Shown here piece by piece: positions 5,756 to 12,139 of a DNA stretch of 12,139 nt. Every line of letters begins with the position of its first letter. The first letter of the stretch is position 1. Below the pieces are notes generated by a model that saw nothing but the letters and a program-made list of their open reading frames with translations, did not search any database and had not been told where the DNA came from. This DNA is from an uncultured Panacagrimonas sp. (lineage in GTDB: Bacteria; Pseudomonadota; Gammaproteobacteria; Nevskiales; Nevskiaceae), in NCBI GenBank assembly GCA_946481265.1, contig CAMLNE010000094.1:1-12139 (forward strand). Direction: 5' to 3'. Made by a program: the position numbers and the translations under genes.

Positions 5756-7399
5756 TCAGTCGCGCAATTCGCGCCGCAGGATCTTGCCCGTCACCGTCTT
5801 GGGCAGCTCCGGCAGGAACTGCACCACGCGCGGGTACTTGTAGGCCGCCATGCGCGCCTTGCAGAACGCGGTGATTTCCTCGGCCGTCGCGCTCATGCCG
5901 GGCTTGAGACTGACCACGGCCTTGACGCTCTCGCCGCGGTAGGCGTCGGGCACGCCGACGACCGCCGCCTCGCGCACCGCGGGATGGGTGTAGAGCACGT
6001 CCTCGACCTCGCGCGGCCACACCTTGTAACCGGCCGCGTTGATCATGTCCTTCTTGCGATCGACTAGGTACAGCCATCCATGCTGGTCGATCACGCCGAT
6101 GTCGCCGGTGTGCAACCAGCCGTCGCGGATCGCCTCGGCACTCTCCGCGGGCTTGTTCCAGTAACCGGGCACCACCTGCGGACCGCGGATCAGGATCTCG
6201 CCGGACTCGCCCGGCTTGACCGGCTGCCCGGTCTCCACATCGGCGATGCGGATCTCGGTGTTGAAGGTGGGAACGCCCACAGACAAGGCGCCGAAATCGG
6301 GATCCACCGGTCCGCGCCGGTCCTTCGGCGTCAAGGTGCTCGGTGACGTCGTCTCGGTCAGCCCGTAGGCGTTGCGGATGTAGATGCCGAAGCGGCGTTC
6401 GAAATCCTCGACCACGGCGGGTGCGATCGGCGCACCGCCGGAGTAGATGGCCTGCAGGCTGGACAGGCTCTGCGCCGTTGCCGCGGGGTGGTTCATCAGC
6501 GCGATCAGCGCCGTGATCGCGCCGATGGTGAAGCGCGGCCGATGCTCGACGATGGCGTCGAGCACCACGCCCGGCTCGAAGCGGTACGCCAGGGTCAGCG
6601 GCCCGGCGAGCAGGAAGGACAGCGCGATATGCCCGATCAGGCCGGTGATGTGGAACAGCGGCGCGATGCCGAGCACCCCCGCCCCTTCCGGCAATTCGAT
6701 CCAGTCGCGGTAGACCTGGGCGGTGAACGCCACGTTGCCGTGCGTGTTCATCGCCCCCTTGGGCAGCCCGGTGGTGCCCGAGGTGTAGACCAGCATGGCC
6801 ACGTCGGACGGCGCGTATTCCACCGGCAGCGGCACCGTCCCGCGATAACGGTCGATGCAATCCATGAAATCGTGCGTGGTCACCGGCCGGCGCAATGCGC
6901 TGGAGGCGAACAGGCGGGCGTCCTGCCGTGTCTGGAATTCCAGCTCCGAGGTGGTGATGACCATCGCCACCGGGTGCTGCGGCAACACCTTGCCCAATAC
7001 CTCCTGGTAGGCCGATTCGTGCGCGAGGATGGCGGCCGGCCGGGAATCGTCGAGCAGCAGGCCCAGCTCGCGCTCGCGGTTCATCGGATTGATCGACACC
7101 GCGGTGGCACCGGCCTTCCAGCTGGCCACCAGCCCGATCACGAACTGCGGCACGTTCTGCAGGTACAGCGCCACCCGATCCCCGCGCACCACGCCGCCGG
7201 CGGTCAGCGCGCTGGCCAGCGCATCGCTCAGCCCGTCGATCTCGGCGTAGCTGAGCGTGGCGTCGAAGTAGTGGATTGCCGGGCGCTCGGGCGCCCGTGC
7301 GACGGCGGCGCGGAACAGGGCCAGGGCGTGCGGGTGCTCGACCCTGATGTCCGCGTCGTGTCCGCGTGCATAGAGCGCGGTCCAGGGTCGGGTGTTCAT
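5756..7399 (-). CDS. Acyl-CoA synthetase (AMP-dependent synthetase/ligase family, fatty-acid type)
   Basis: A 547-residue adenylate-forming enzyme that activates a carboxylic acid with ATP and then transfers it to CoA. All core motifs are intact: the phosphate loop YTSGTTGLPKG (205-215), AYGLTETT (344-351), the ribose-binding TGD (431-433), the hinge DRKKDMINAAGYKV (447-460) and catalytic Lys539 in VTGKILRREL near the C-terminus. Length and motif wording resemble medium- to long-chain fatty acyl-CoA ligases, but substrate cannot be read from sequence. There is no signal peptide, so it should be cytoplasmic or loosely membrane-associated. ATG 7399 lies one base after the stop of the secreted four-cysteine protein, and a weak GAG site precedes it, so translation is probably coupled. 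It is last of a three-gene operon with the cyclase-family hydrolase. Confidence 0.93.
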   Translation of the reverse strand: MNTRPWTALYARGHDADIRVEHPHALALFRAAVARAPERPAIHYFDATLSYAEIDGLSDALASALTAGGVVRGDRVALYLQNVPQFVIGLVASWKAGATAVSINPMNRERELGLLLDDSRPAAILAHESAYQEVLGKVLPQHPVAMVITTSELEFQTRQDARLFASSALRRPVTTHDFMDCIDRYRGTVPLPVEYAPSDVAMLVYTSGTTGLPKGAMNTHGNVAFTAQVYRDWIELPEGAGVLGIAPLFHITGLIGHIALSFLLAGPLTLAYRFEPGVVLDAIVEHRPRFTIGAITALIALMNHPAATAQSLSSLQAIYSGGAPIAPAVVEDFERRFGIYIRNAYGLTETTSPSTLTPKDRRGPVDPDFGALSVGVPTFNTEIRIADVETGQPVKPGESGEILIRGPQVVPGYWNKPAESAEAIRDGWLHTGDIGVIDQHGWLYLVDRKKDMINAAGYKVWPREVEDVLYTHPAVREAAVVGVPDAYRGESVKAVVSLKPGMSATAEEITAFCKARMAAYKYPRVVQFLPELPKTVTGKILRRELRD

Positions 7400-7400
7400 G

Positions 7401-7871
7401 TCAGCTCGCCCAGTGCGCGGATTCGAACTTCGGAGTGGGCGTCGGCGGTTCGGGCAGGCGCACCATCGACACCGGCACCCATTCCTGTCCCGCGCGGACC
7501 ACCAGGACGAACCCTTCGCGCTCGCTGCCCGGCGTGACCTTCATGAAATGGCAGAAGGCATATTCCGCGTTCTGCACGCACTCGGGCTTGATATCGGGCG
7601 GCGGCGGTGCGCCGAAGAAGGCGGTGAGATCCTCGACTTCGGATTCGCGATGCTCGCAGCCCCCATGGCAGCTCACGTCCAGCCAGGAGCCGTCGGGCTG
7701 GCGATCCTCGAACCTCCAGCCCTCCTGCGTCTGCGATACGCGCAGGATCTTCTCGGTCGGATGGCCGTCCTCATCGATGGCCACGAAGACACCTGCCGCC
7801 TGCGGCGTGAGCGCCTGCGCACCGACCGCCAGGCCCGCCAGGAAAACGAAGCTGGCAAGCCGTTTGCGCAC
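7401..7871 (-). CDS. Small secreted protein with four cysteines, function unknown
   Basis: I do not recognise this 156-residue protein. It begins with a clear Sec signal peptide: basic VRKR, a hydrophobic core (LASFVFLAGLAVG) and an AQA cleavage site after residue 20. The mature part has two cysteine pairs, Cys68/Cys72 (CHGGC) and Cys98/Cys107, well placed for disulfides in the periplasm. A proline run follows FFGA (residues 89-92), and the C-terminal region VLVVRAGQEWVPVSMVRL looks strand-forming. GTG 7871 is chosen because it supplies the basic n-region and starts two bases after the cyclase stop. The acyl-CoA synthetase starts one base after its own stop. Being locked between two enzymes suggests a role in the same process, for example in handling a substrate outside the cytoplasm, but that is inference. 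Confidence 0.75.
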   Translation of the reverse strand: MRKRLASFVFLAGLAVGAQALTPQAAGVFVAIDEDGHPTEKILRVSQTQEGWRFEDRQPDGSWLDVSCHGGCEHRESEVEDLTAFFGAPPPPDIKPECVQNAEYAFCHFMKVTPGSEREGFVLVVRAGQEWVPVSMVRLPEPPTPTPKFESAHWAS

Positions 7872-7873
7872 GG

Positions 7874-8833
7874 TTACTTCACCACCACGGGATTGACCGG
7901 CGCGCCGGAGCCGTTGACCACCTTGAGCGGTGCGGCGACATACAGGAAGGACCATTGCCCGTCCTTCTCGCAGTCGTCGGCCAGCGGATCGAGCTGGGCG
8001 ATCTCGGTGAACGTGACGCCCAGGTTGCTCATCAGCGCGACGTGCAGCGGCAGTGCCGCACCCGATACCGGGTCGATCGTCACCTCGTTGGCGATGGTGT
8101 CGGTGACCAGGTTGGGGATTTCCATCTTGTGGAACCAGTCGACCAGTTCGGGCGTGTATGTCAGGCCCGGCTCGACGAAATTCTTGTAGAACTCGGCACG
8201 GTCCTTCTCGTAGAAGGCGCTGATCCAGCCGGTGCGCACCACCAGGATGTCGTGCTTCTCGATCGTCACTCCCTGCTTCGACGCGGCGGCGAGCAGGTCC
8301 TCGTGCGTGAAGGTCTCGCCCGGATCCAGGGATTTCTTGCCACGGTGGCGCGCCATGTCGATCAGCACGCCGCGCCCGACCACGCCGCGCTCCGCGATCG
8401 GCAGCACGCTGGCCTTGGACATCCCGCCGATGGTGGTGTTCGCATCGAAGCCGTTCCACAGCTTGCCGTCGCACCAGACGTGGCCGAGCGCGTCGTACTG
8501 CGTGGAGCCCTGCAGGTACATGAACATGACATCGTCGGCGTAGTGCAGGCCGCCGGGAAACACGGGGCCCTTGCCGCACAGGAAATGCCCTTCGTCGAGC
8601 ACGTTCATGCGCTGCGCCTGGTTGCGGCCCGGCCACACCGGGTCGCCCTTCGGGTTGCCCATCTGGACCTGCAGCGTGAAGGTCTTGCCCTGCTTGACGC
8701 TGGCCACGCCGCGCAGGACCTCGGCAGTGCCAAGGAAGTTGAGCGAGCCCACCTCGTCGTCGGCGCCCCATCGGCCCCAGTTCCTGGGCGCGTCCTTGAG
8801 CAGGGTACCGACACCGGGAACTTGCTTCTCCAT
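7874..8833 (-). CDS. Cyclase-family hydrolase (kynurenine formamidase/isatin hydrolase fold)
   Basis: A 319-residue member of the putative cyclase family (PF04199 type), whose characterised relatives are metal-dependent amidases or lactone hydrolases such as kynurenine formamidase and isatin hydrolase. The usual motif HxGTHxDxxxH appears here as QGSTQYDALGH (residues 108-118): Asp114 and His118 are kept, while the first two histidines are glutamines 108 and 112. Other recognisable stretches are NWGRWGADDEVGSLNF near the start, typical of the longer branch of the family, and ILVVRTGW at 196-203. The substrate is unknown. ATG 8833 follows a strong ribosome binding site, GGAGGA seven bases upstream, the best in the window. 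There is no signal peptide. It is first of the operon with the secreted protein and acyl-CoA synthetase; recQ ends 81 bases upstream on the same strand, and I see no convincing promoter or terminator in that gap. Confidence 0.87.
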   Translation of the reverse strand: MEKQVPGVGTLLKDAPRNWGRWGADDEVGSLNFLGTAEVLRGVASVKQGKTFTLQVQMGNPKGDPVWPGRNQAQRMNVLDEGHFLCGKGPVFPGGLHYADDVMFMYLQGSTQYDALGHVWCDGKLWNGFDANTTIGGMSKASVLPIAERGVVGRGVLIDMARHRGKKSLDPGETFTHEDLLAAASKQGVTIEKHDILVVRTGWISAFYEKDRAEFYKNFVEPGLTYTPELVDWFHKMEIPNLVTDTIANEVTIDPVSGAALPLHVALMSNLGVTFTEIAQLDPLADDCEKDGQWSFLYVAAPLKVVNGSGAPVNPVVVK

Positions 8834-8845
8834 TCTTTATTCCTC
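8834..8845 (-). promoter_or_regulatory. Strong ribosome binding site of the cyclase-family gene
   Basis: On the minus strand GGAGGA lies seven bases before the ATG at 8833, inside GGAGGAATAAAGA. It supports that start and suggests that this operon is translated well, unlike most neighbours, which have weak sites. Confidence 0.7.
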
Positions 8846-8914
8846 CAGGCCCGTGGCGCGACCTCCGGCCTCCGATCGCTTCCGACCGACCCTAACTCCG
8901 CGCTCGCCGCGGCA

Positions 8915-11182
8915 TCAAGTGGTGCGCCCCCGCAGCCAACCGCGCACCAGGCGCAGCTCCTCGTAGCCGCAACGGCCTTCCAGCGCTTCCCACGCGGGCT
9001 TCAGCCGCGCGACGCCGTGCAGCTGCAGCGCCTGCACCATCAGTTGCAGACGCGCGGCCGGAATCCGCGATTCCAGGTCGAGCGGTACACCTGCCGCGAG
9101 TGCCGCCTCCAGGTGGGCGGCGACGGTGTTCAAGGACAGACCGCGCTCGGCCGCGATCCGCTCCAGGCTCGAGCCCGCCTCGAACAGCTCGCAGGTGCGC
9201 TGGACCGTTTCACTGTCGGCGCTGGCCTCCTCGTCGCGCACCGGTTCGAAGCCCGAGTCGGCTGCCGTCCCGACCTCGAGGTTCAGTTCCTCGCGAAACG
9301 CGCGGATGGCGGCCACGAACGCCGGCCCGTACTGGGCGAGCTTGCGACTGCCCACGCCCGAGACCTCGCCGAAGTCCTGCGCGTCGCAGGGTTGACGCGC
9401 GGCCATGTCGCGCAGGCTGGCATCGGTGAACACCACGTAGGGCGGCAGGTTCTGCGCGTCGGCGATCTGCTTGCGCAGGCTGCGCAGGCGTTCGAACAGC
9501 ACATCGGCCTGCGGCTGTGCATCGACCGACAGCGGCGGCGCCTTGCGGTCGCGTCGGGAGGAGCGTTCGCGCCGTGGCAGGGGCGCCAGGTGGACGCGAC
9601 GCTCGCCCTTGAGGACCGCACGGCTGGCGTCGACCAGGCTGAGGACCGGATAGCCGTCGGTCGATTCGCCGAGCAGCCCCTGGTGCAGCAGCGTGCGCAC
9701 GAGATGACGCCACTCGTCCTGCGTGCGGTGCTTGCCGATCCCGTAGGTGCTCAGGGTCTGGTGGCCGCGCTCGATCAGCTTCTGGCTTTCGGCGCCGCGC
9801 AGGATCTCGATGGCGGTGCCGGCGCCGAAGCGCTGCGCGCGCTGCGCAAGGCGCGCCACGCAGGAGAGCAGTTGCTGTGCCTCGAGCGTCCAGTCCTCGG
9901 TGCGCTTCGGACTGGTGCAGTTGTCGCAGGCGCCGCAATCGCCCGCGAACTCCTCGCCGAAGTAGCGAAGCTGGATGGTGCGCCGGCAGGCGGTGGATTC
10001 GGCGTAGTCGATCACCTGCCGCAGCTGCTGGCGCGCGATGCGCTGTTCGGCCTCGAGCGGCTCGTTGCTGTTCGGATCCACCTTCTGGGCGATCAGGAAC
10101 TCCGCGGTGCGGATGTCGCCCGGCCCGAAGTACAGGGTGCACGCGGCCGGCTCGCCGTCGCGCCCGGCGCGCCCGGCCTCCTGGTAATAGCCTTCGATGG
10201 TGCGCGGCAGGTCATGGTGGATGACCCAGCGCACATCCGGCTTGTTGATGCCCATGCCGAAGGCAACCGTCGCGCACATCACCTGGGCGTCGTCGCGGAT
10301 GAAGCGTTCCTGGTTGACGCGGCGCGTCTCGGCGTCGAGCCCCGCGTGGTAAGGCAAGGCGCGGATGCCGGCCTCGTCGAGTCGCGCGGCAAGCTCGTCG
10401 ACACGCTTTCGCGACAGGCAGTACACGATTCCCGATCCGCCCTTGCGCGCCTGCGCCAGCAGCTCGGGCCAGGCCTGTTTCGTCTTGGGCCGCACCGCGT
10501 AGAACAGGTTCGGGCGGTTGAAGCTGGCTACGTGAAGCGCCGCCTCGCGCAGGCGCAGCTGCGCCACGATGTCGGCGCGCACGCGCTCGGTCGCGGTCGC
10601 GGTGAACGCGAAGACCGGCACACCCGGGAAGCGTTCACGCAGGCTGCCGAGCTGGCGGTACTCGGGCCGGAAATCGTGGCCCCATTCGGACACGCAGTGC
10701 GCCTCGTCGATCGTGAAGGCCGACAGGCCGGGCGACTGTGCGAGCCGCGCAAGCGGGCCCTGCAGGAAGTCCGGCATGAGCAGGCGTTCCGGCGCGAGAT
10801 AGAGCAGCCGCAGCTTGCCGGCGCCGGCCGCCGCCAGCACCTCGGCGGATTCGCGCCCACTCAGGCTCGAATTGACGAAGGCCGCCGGGATTCCCATCTC
10901 GCGCAGCAGCCGCACCTGGTCCTGCATCAGCGCGATCAGGGGCGACACGACGATCATGAGTCCTGGCCGCAGCAGCGCCGGCAGCTGGAAGCACAGCGAC
11001 TTGCCGCCACCGGTGGGCATGATCGCCAACAGATCGCGCCCGGCCTGCGCGTCGCGCACGACGGCCTCCTGGCCGGGACGGAATCCGTCGAATCCGAACC
11101 AGCGCTTCAGCGCGGCGGCCAGCGGATCGGATGGCAGGGATGGGGCTTCTGCCGCAGCGGCCGGCGACGAGGATGACGACAT
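8915..11182 (-). CDS. recQ: ATP-dependent DNA helicase RecQ
   Basis: A 755-residue 3'-5' DNA helicase for recombination and repair of stalled forks. Motif order is complete: FRPGQEAVV (34-42), Walker A MPTGGGKS (55-62), DEAH at 159-162 followed by the RecQ aromatic-rich loop CVSEWGHDFRP, FTATAT (192-197), and HHDLPRTIEGYYQEAGRAGRD in motifs V-VI (322-342). The RecQ C-terminal zinc site uses Cys399, 416, 419 and 422, a winged helix follows (about 430-520), and an HRDC domain spans about 555-635. An extra tail from about 656 (VQRTCELFEAGSSLERIAAERG) resembles the helix-turn-helix extension seen in some longer RecQ proteins and absent from the roughly 610-residue Escherichia coli form. ATG 11182 has no ribosome binding site; it opens a low-complexity Ser/Ala leader of about 20 residues before conserved sequence. 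It lies 66 bases after parE on the same strand. Confidence 0.96.
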   Translation of the reverse strand: MSSSSSPAAAAEAPSLPSDPLAAALKRWFGFDGFRPGQEAVVRDAQAGRDLLAIMPTGGGKSLCFQLPALLRPGLMIVVSPLIALMQDQVRLLREMGIPAAFVNSSLSGRESAEVLAAAGAGKLRLLYLAPERLLMPDFLQGPLARLAQSPGLSAFTIDEAHCVSEWGHDFRPEYRQLGSLRERFPGVPVFAFTATATERVRADIVAQLRLREAALHVASFNRPNLFYAVRPKTKQAWPELLAQARKGGSGIVYCLSRKRVDELAARLDEAGIRALPYHAGLDAETRRVNQERFIRDDAQVMCATVAFGMGINKPDVRWVIHHDLPRTIEGYYQEAGRAGRDGEPAACTLYFGPGDIRTAEFLIAQKVDPNSNEPLEAEQRIARQQLRQVIDYAESTACRRTIQLRYFGEEFAGDCGACDNCTSPKRTEDWTLEAQQLLSCVARLAQRAQRFGAGTAIEILRGAESQKLIERGHQTLSTYGIGKHRTQDEWRHLVRTLLHQGLLGESTDGYPVLSLVDASRAVLKGERRVHLAPLPRRERSSRRDRKAPPLSVDAQPQADVLFERLRSLRKQIADAQNLPPYVVFTDASLRDMAARQPCDAQDFGEVSGVGSRKLAQYGPAFVAAIRAFREELNLEVGTAADSGFEPVRDEEASADSETVQRTCELFEAGSSLERIAAERGLSLNTVAAHLEAALAAGVPLDLESRIPAARLQLMVQALQLHGVARLKPAWEALEGRCGYEELRLVRGWLRGRTT

Positions 11183-11200
11183 AAAAAGCGAACGCCGAAA

Positions 11201-11244
11201 GGAACGGGGCAGCCTAGCAAACCGTCGCCGGCCTCCCCGGTTCC
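11201..11244. other. Inverted repeat between parE and recQ
   Basis: GGAACGGGG (11201-11209) can pair with CCCCGGTTCC (11235-11244), leaving a single bulged base and 25 bases between the arms, within which GCC and GGC may pair too. It fills most of the 66-base gap. On the minus strand only TTT follows closely, with TTTTT 16 bases further on directly against the recQ ATG. It may be a weak terminator or attenuator between the genes. Confidence 0.3.
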
Positions 11245-11248
11245 GACC

Positions 11249-12139
11249 CTACACCTCGGCCTTGTCGCCCTCCCGCTCCAGCCAGTCCTTGCGGTCCGAC
11301 GCGCGCTTCTTGGCGAGCAGCATGTCCATGACGACCTCCGCGGGACTGTCGTCCAGGGTGAGCTGCACCAGGCGGCGCGTGTCGCGCGCCATGGTGGTCT
11401 CGCGCAGCTGGATCGGATTCATCTCGCCCAGTCCCTTGAAGCGCGTGACCTGCACCTTGGCGCGATTGCCCTCCGCCGTGAGACGGTCGAGCACACCCTG
11501 CTTTTCCGCCTCGTCCAGCGCGTAGTAGACGTTCTTGCCTGCGTCGATGCGGAACAGCGGCGGCATCGCGATGTAGACGTGCCCAGCCTCGACCAGCGGC
11601 CGGTAGTGCTTGAGAAACAGCGCGCACAGCAGCGTGGCGATATGCAGCCCGTCCGAGTCGGCATCGGCCAGCACGCAGACCTTGCCGTAGCGCAGCTGAC
11701 GCAGGTCGCTGGATCCGGGATCCACGCCGATGGCGACGCTGATGTCGTGGATCTCCTGCGAGGCCAGCGCCTCGTTCGAGCCGACCTCCCAGGTGTTCAG
11801 GATCTTGCCGCGCAGCGGCATGATCGCCTGCGTATCGCGGTCGCGTGCCTGCTTGGCCGAGCCGCCGGCCGAATCGCCCTCGACCAGGAACAGTTCGGTC
11901 TGGGCCAGGTCCGTCAGCACGCAGTCGGCGAGCTTGCCCGGCAGCGCAGGGCCGCTCGTGATCTTCTTGCGCACCACCTGCCGCGCCAGCTTCATGCGCG
12001 CGCTGGCATTGGCGATCACCAGGGCCGCCACCAGCTCGCCCTGTTCCGGGTGCTGGTTCAGCCACAGGCCGAAGGAGTCGTGCACCACGCCCGAGACGAA
12101 GGCCGCGGTCTCGCGCGACGACAGGCGCTCCTTGGTCTG
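11249..12139 (-). CDS. parE: DNA topoisomerase IV subunit B (ParE), C-terminal part, cut by window edge
   Basis: ATPase and TOPRIM subunit that works with ParC to unlink daughter chromosomes. The last 296 codons are present, roughly half of a subunit of about 630 residues; the ATPase domain lies beyond the right edge. Visible are QTKERLSSRETAAFVSGVV at the edge, the TOPRIM glutamate in VEGDSAGGSAKQARDRD (near 11880), the acidic DADSDGLHIATLLCALF (near 11660), GLGEMNP and the family's C-terminal MDMLLAKKRASDRKDWLEREG. SAKQARDR and the short tail match ParE rather than GyrB, which carries a long insertion in gammaproteobacteria. The region around the EGDSAGG and GLGEMNP motifs belongs to the quinolone-resistance area of this protein; I did not compare individual residues. 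The stop is TAG at 11251-11249. recQ follows. Confidence 0.96.
   Translation of the reverse strand, partial: QTKERLSSRETAAFVSGVVHDSFGLWLNQHPEQGELVAALVIANASARMKLARQVVRKKITSGPALPGKLADCVLTDLAQTELFLVEGDSAGGSAKQARDRDTQAIMPLRGKILNTWEVGSNEALASQEIHDISVAIGVDPGSSDLRQLRYGKVCVLADADSDGLHIATLLCALFLKHYRPLVEAGHVYIAMPPLFRIDAGKNVYYALDEAEKQGVLDRLTAEGNRAKVQVTRFKGLGEMNPIQLRETTMARDTRRLVQLTLDDSPAEVVMDMLLAKKRASDRKDWLEREGDKAEV

Noticed and set aside
5382..6860. A 492-codon minus-strand frame overlapping the acyl-CoA synthetase and the TetR remnant
   Set aside because: It is out of frame with the intact synthetase, which carries every adenylation motif, and its own translation has none.
7955..11176. A 1073-codon open frame on the plus strand opposite recQ and the cyclase gene
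   Set aside because: It lies antisense to two clearly recognisable proteins. GC-rich codon use in those genes leaves the opposite strand free of stops, and its translation (rich in His, Gln, Ala and Arg, with no motif) resembles no family.
1..12139. CRISPR arrays, tRNA or rRNA genes, insertion sequences, toxin-antitoxin pairs or phage genes
   Set aside because: I looked on both strands and saw no regularly spaced repeats, no transposase or integrase motifs and no RNA gene signatures; apart from the pieces listed, the gene content is ordinary chromosomal.

Overview
The window is a GC-rich bacterial chromosome segment, most likely from a gammaproteobacterium. RsmJ, a largely gammaproteobacterial 16S rRNA methyltransferase, sits beside an Escherichia-like ParE, PepN and SixA-type phosphatase. 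The acyl-CoA synthetase, SCP2-like protein and cyclase-family enzyme would suit a lipid- or hydrocarbon-using lineage, but the exact taxon is a guess. Almost everything is chromosomal housekeeping: there is no transposase, integrase, phage gene, tRNA, rRNA or CRISPR array.

Layout. Positions 1-962 (minus) hold the N-terminal half of aminopeptidase PepN, which runs off the left edge. Divergent from it, on plus, are a 104-residue SCP2-like protein, the methyltransferase RsmJ and a SixA-like histidine phosphatase (1101-2637). A textbook intrinsic terminator lies exactly across the first codons of the annotated rsmJ. A short convergent gap with a stem-loop separates these from a gamma-class carbonic anhydrase-like protein (minus, 2751-3266). 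That gene diverges from a GDSL/SGNH esterase lipoprotein (plus, 3265-3939), and the two apparent start codons share one CATG. Next on minus come a sirtuin and an HD-domain phosphohydrolase with overlapping stop and start (3945-5332).

The stretch 5333-5755 has no intact gene. It holds a possible leader peptide that overlaps the sirtuin start, a frameshifted and truncated TetR-family regulator remnant on plus, and a stem-loop. Then a tight minus-strand operon (5756-8833) encodes, in transcription order, a cyclase-family hydrolase, a small secreted four-cysteine protein of unknown function, and a fatty-acid-type acyl-CoA synthetase. The right end carries recQ and, upstream of it on the same strand, the C-terminal half of parE, cut by the window edge.

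No clear defence or mobile system is visible. The points worth a second look are the terminator inside the start of rsmJ, the decayed TetR gene beside the lipid operon, the operon itself with its uncharacterised secreted member and a variant cyclase metal motif, and the coupled leader-ORF/sirtuin/HD unit.
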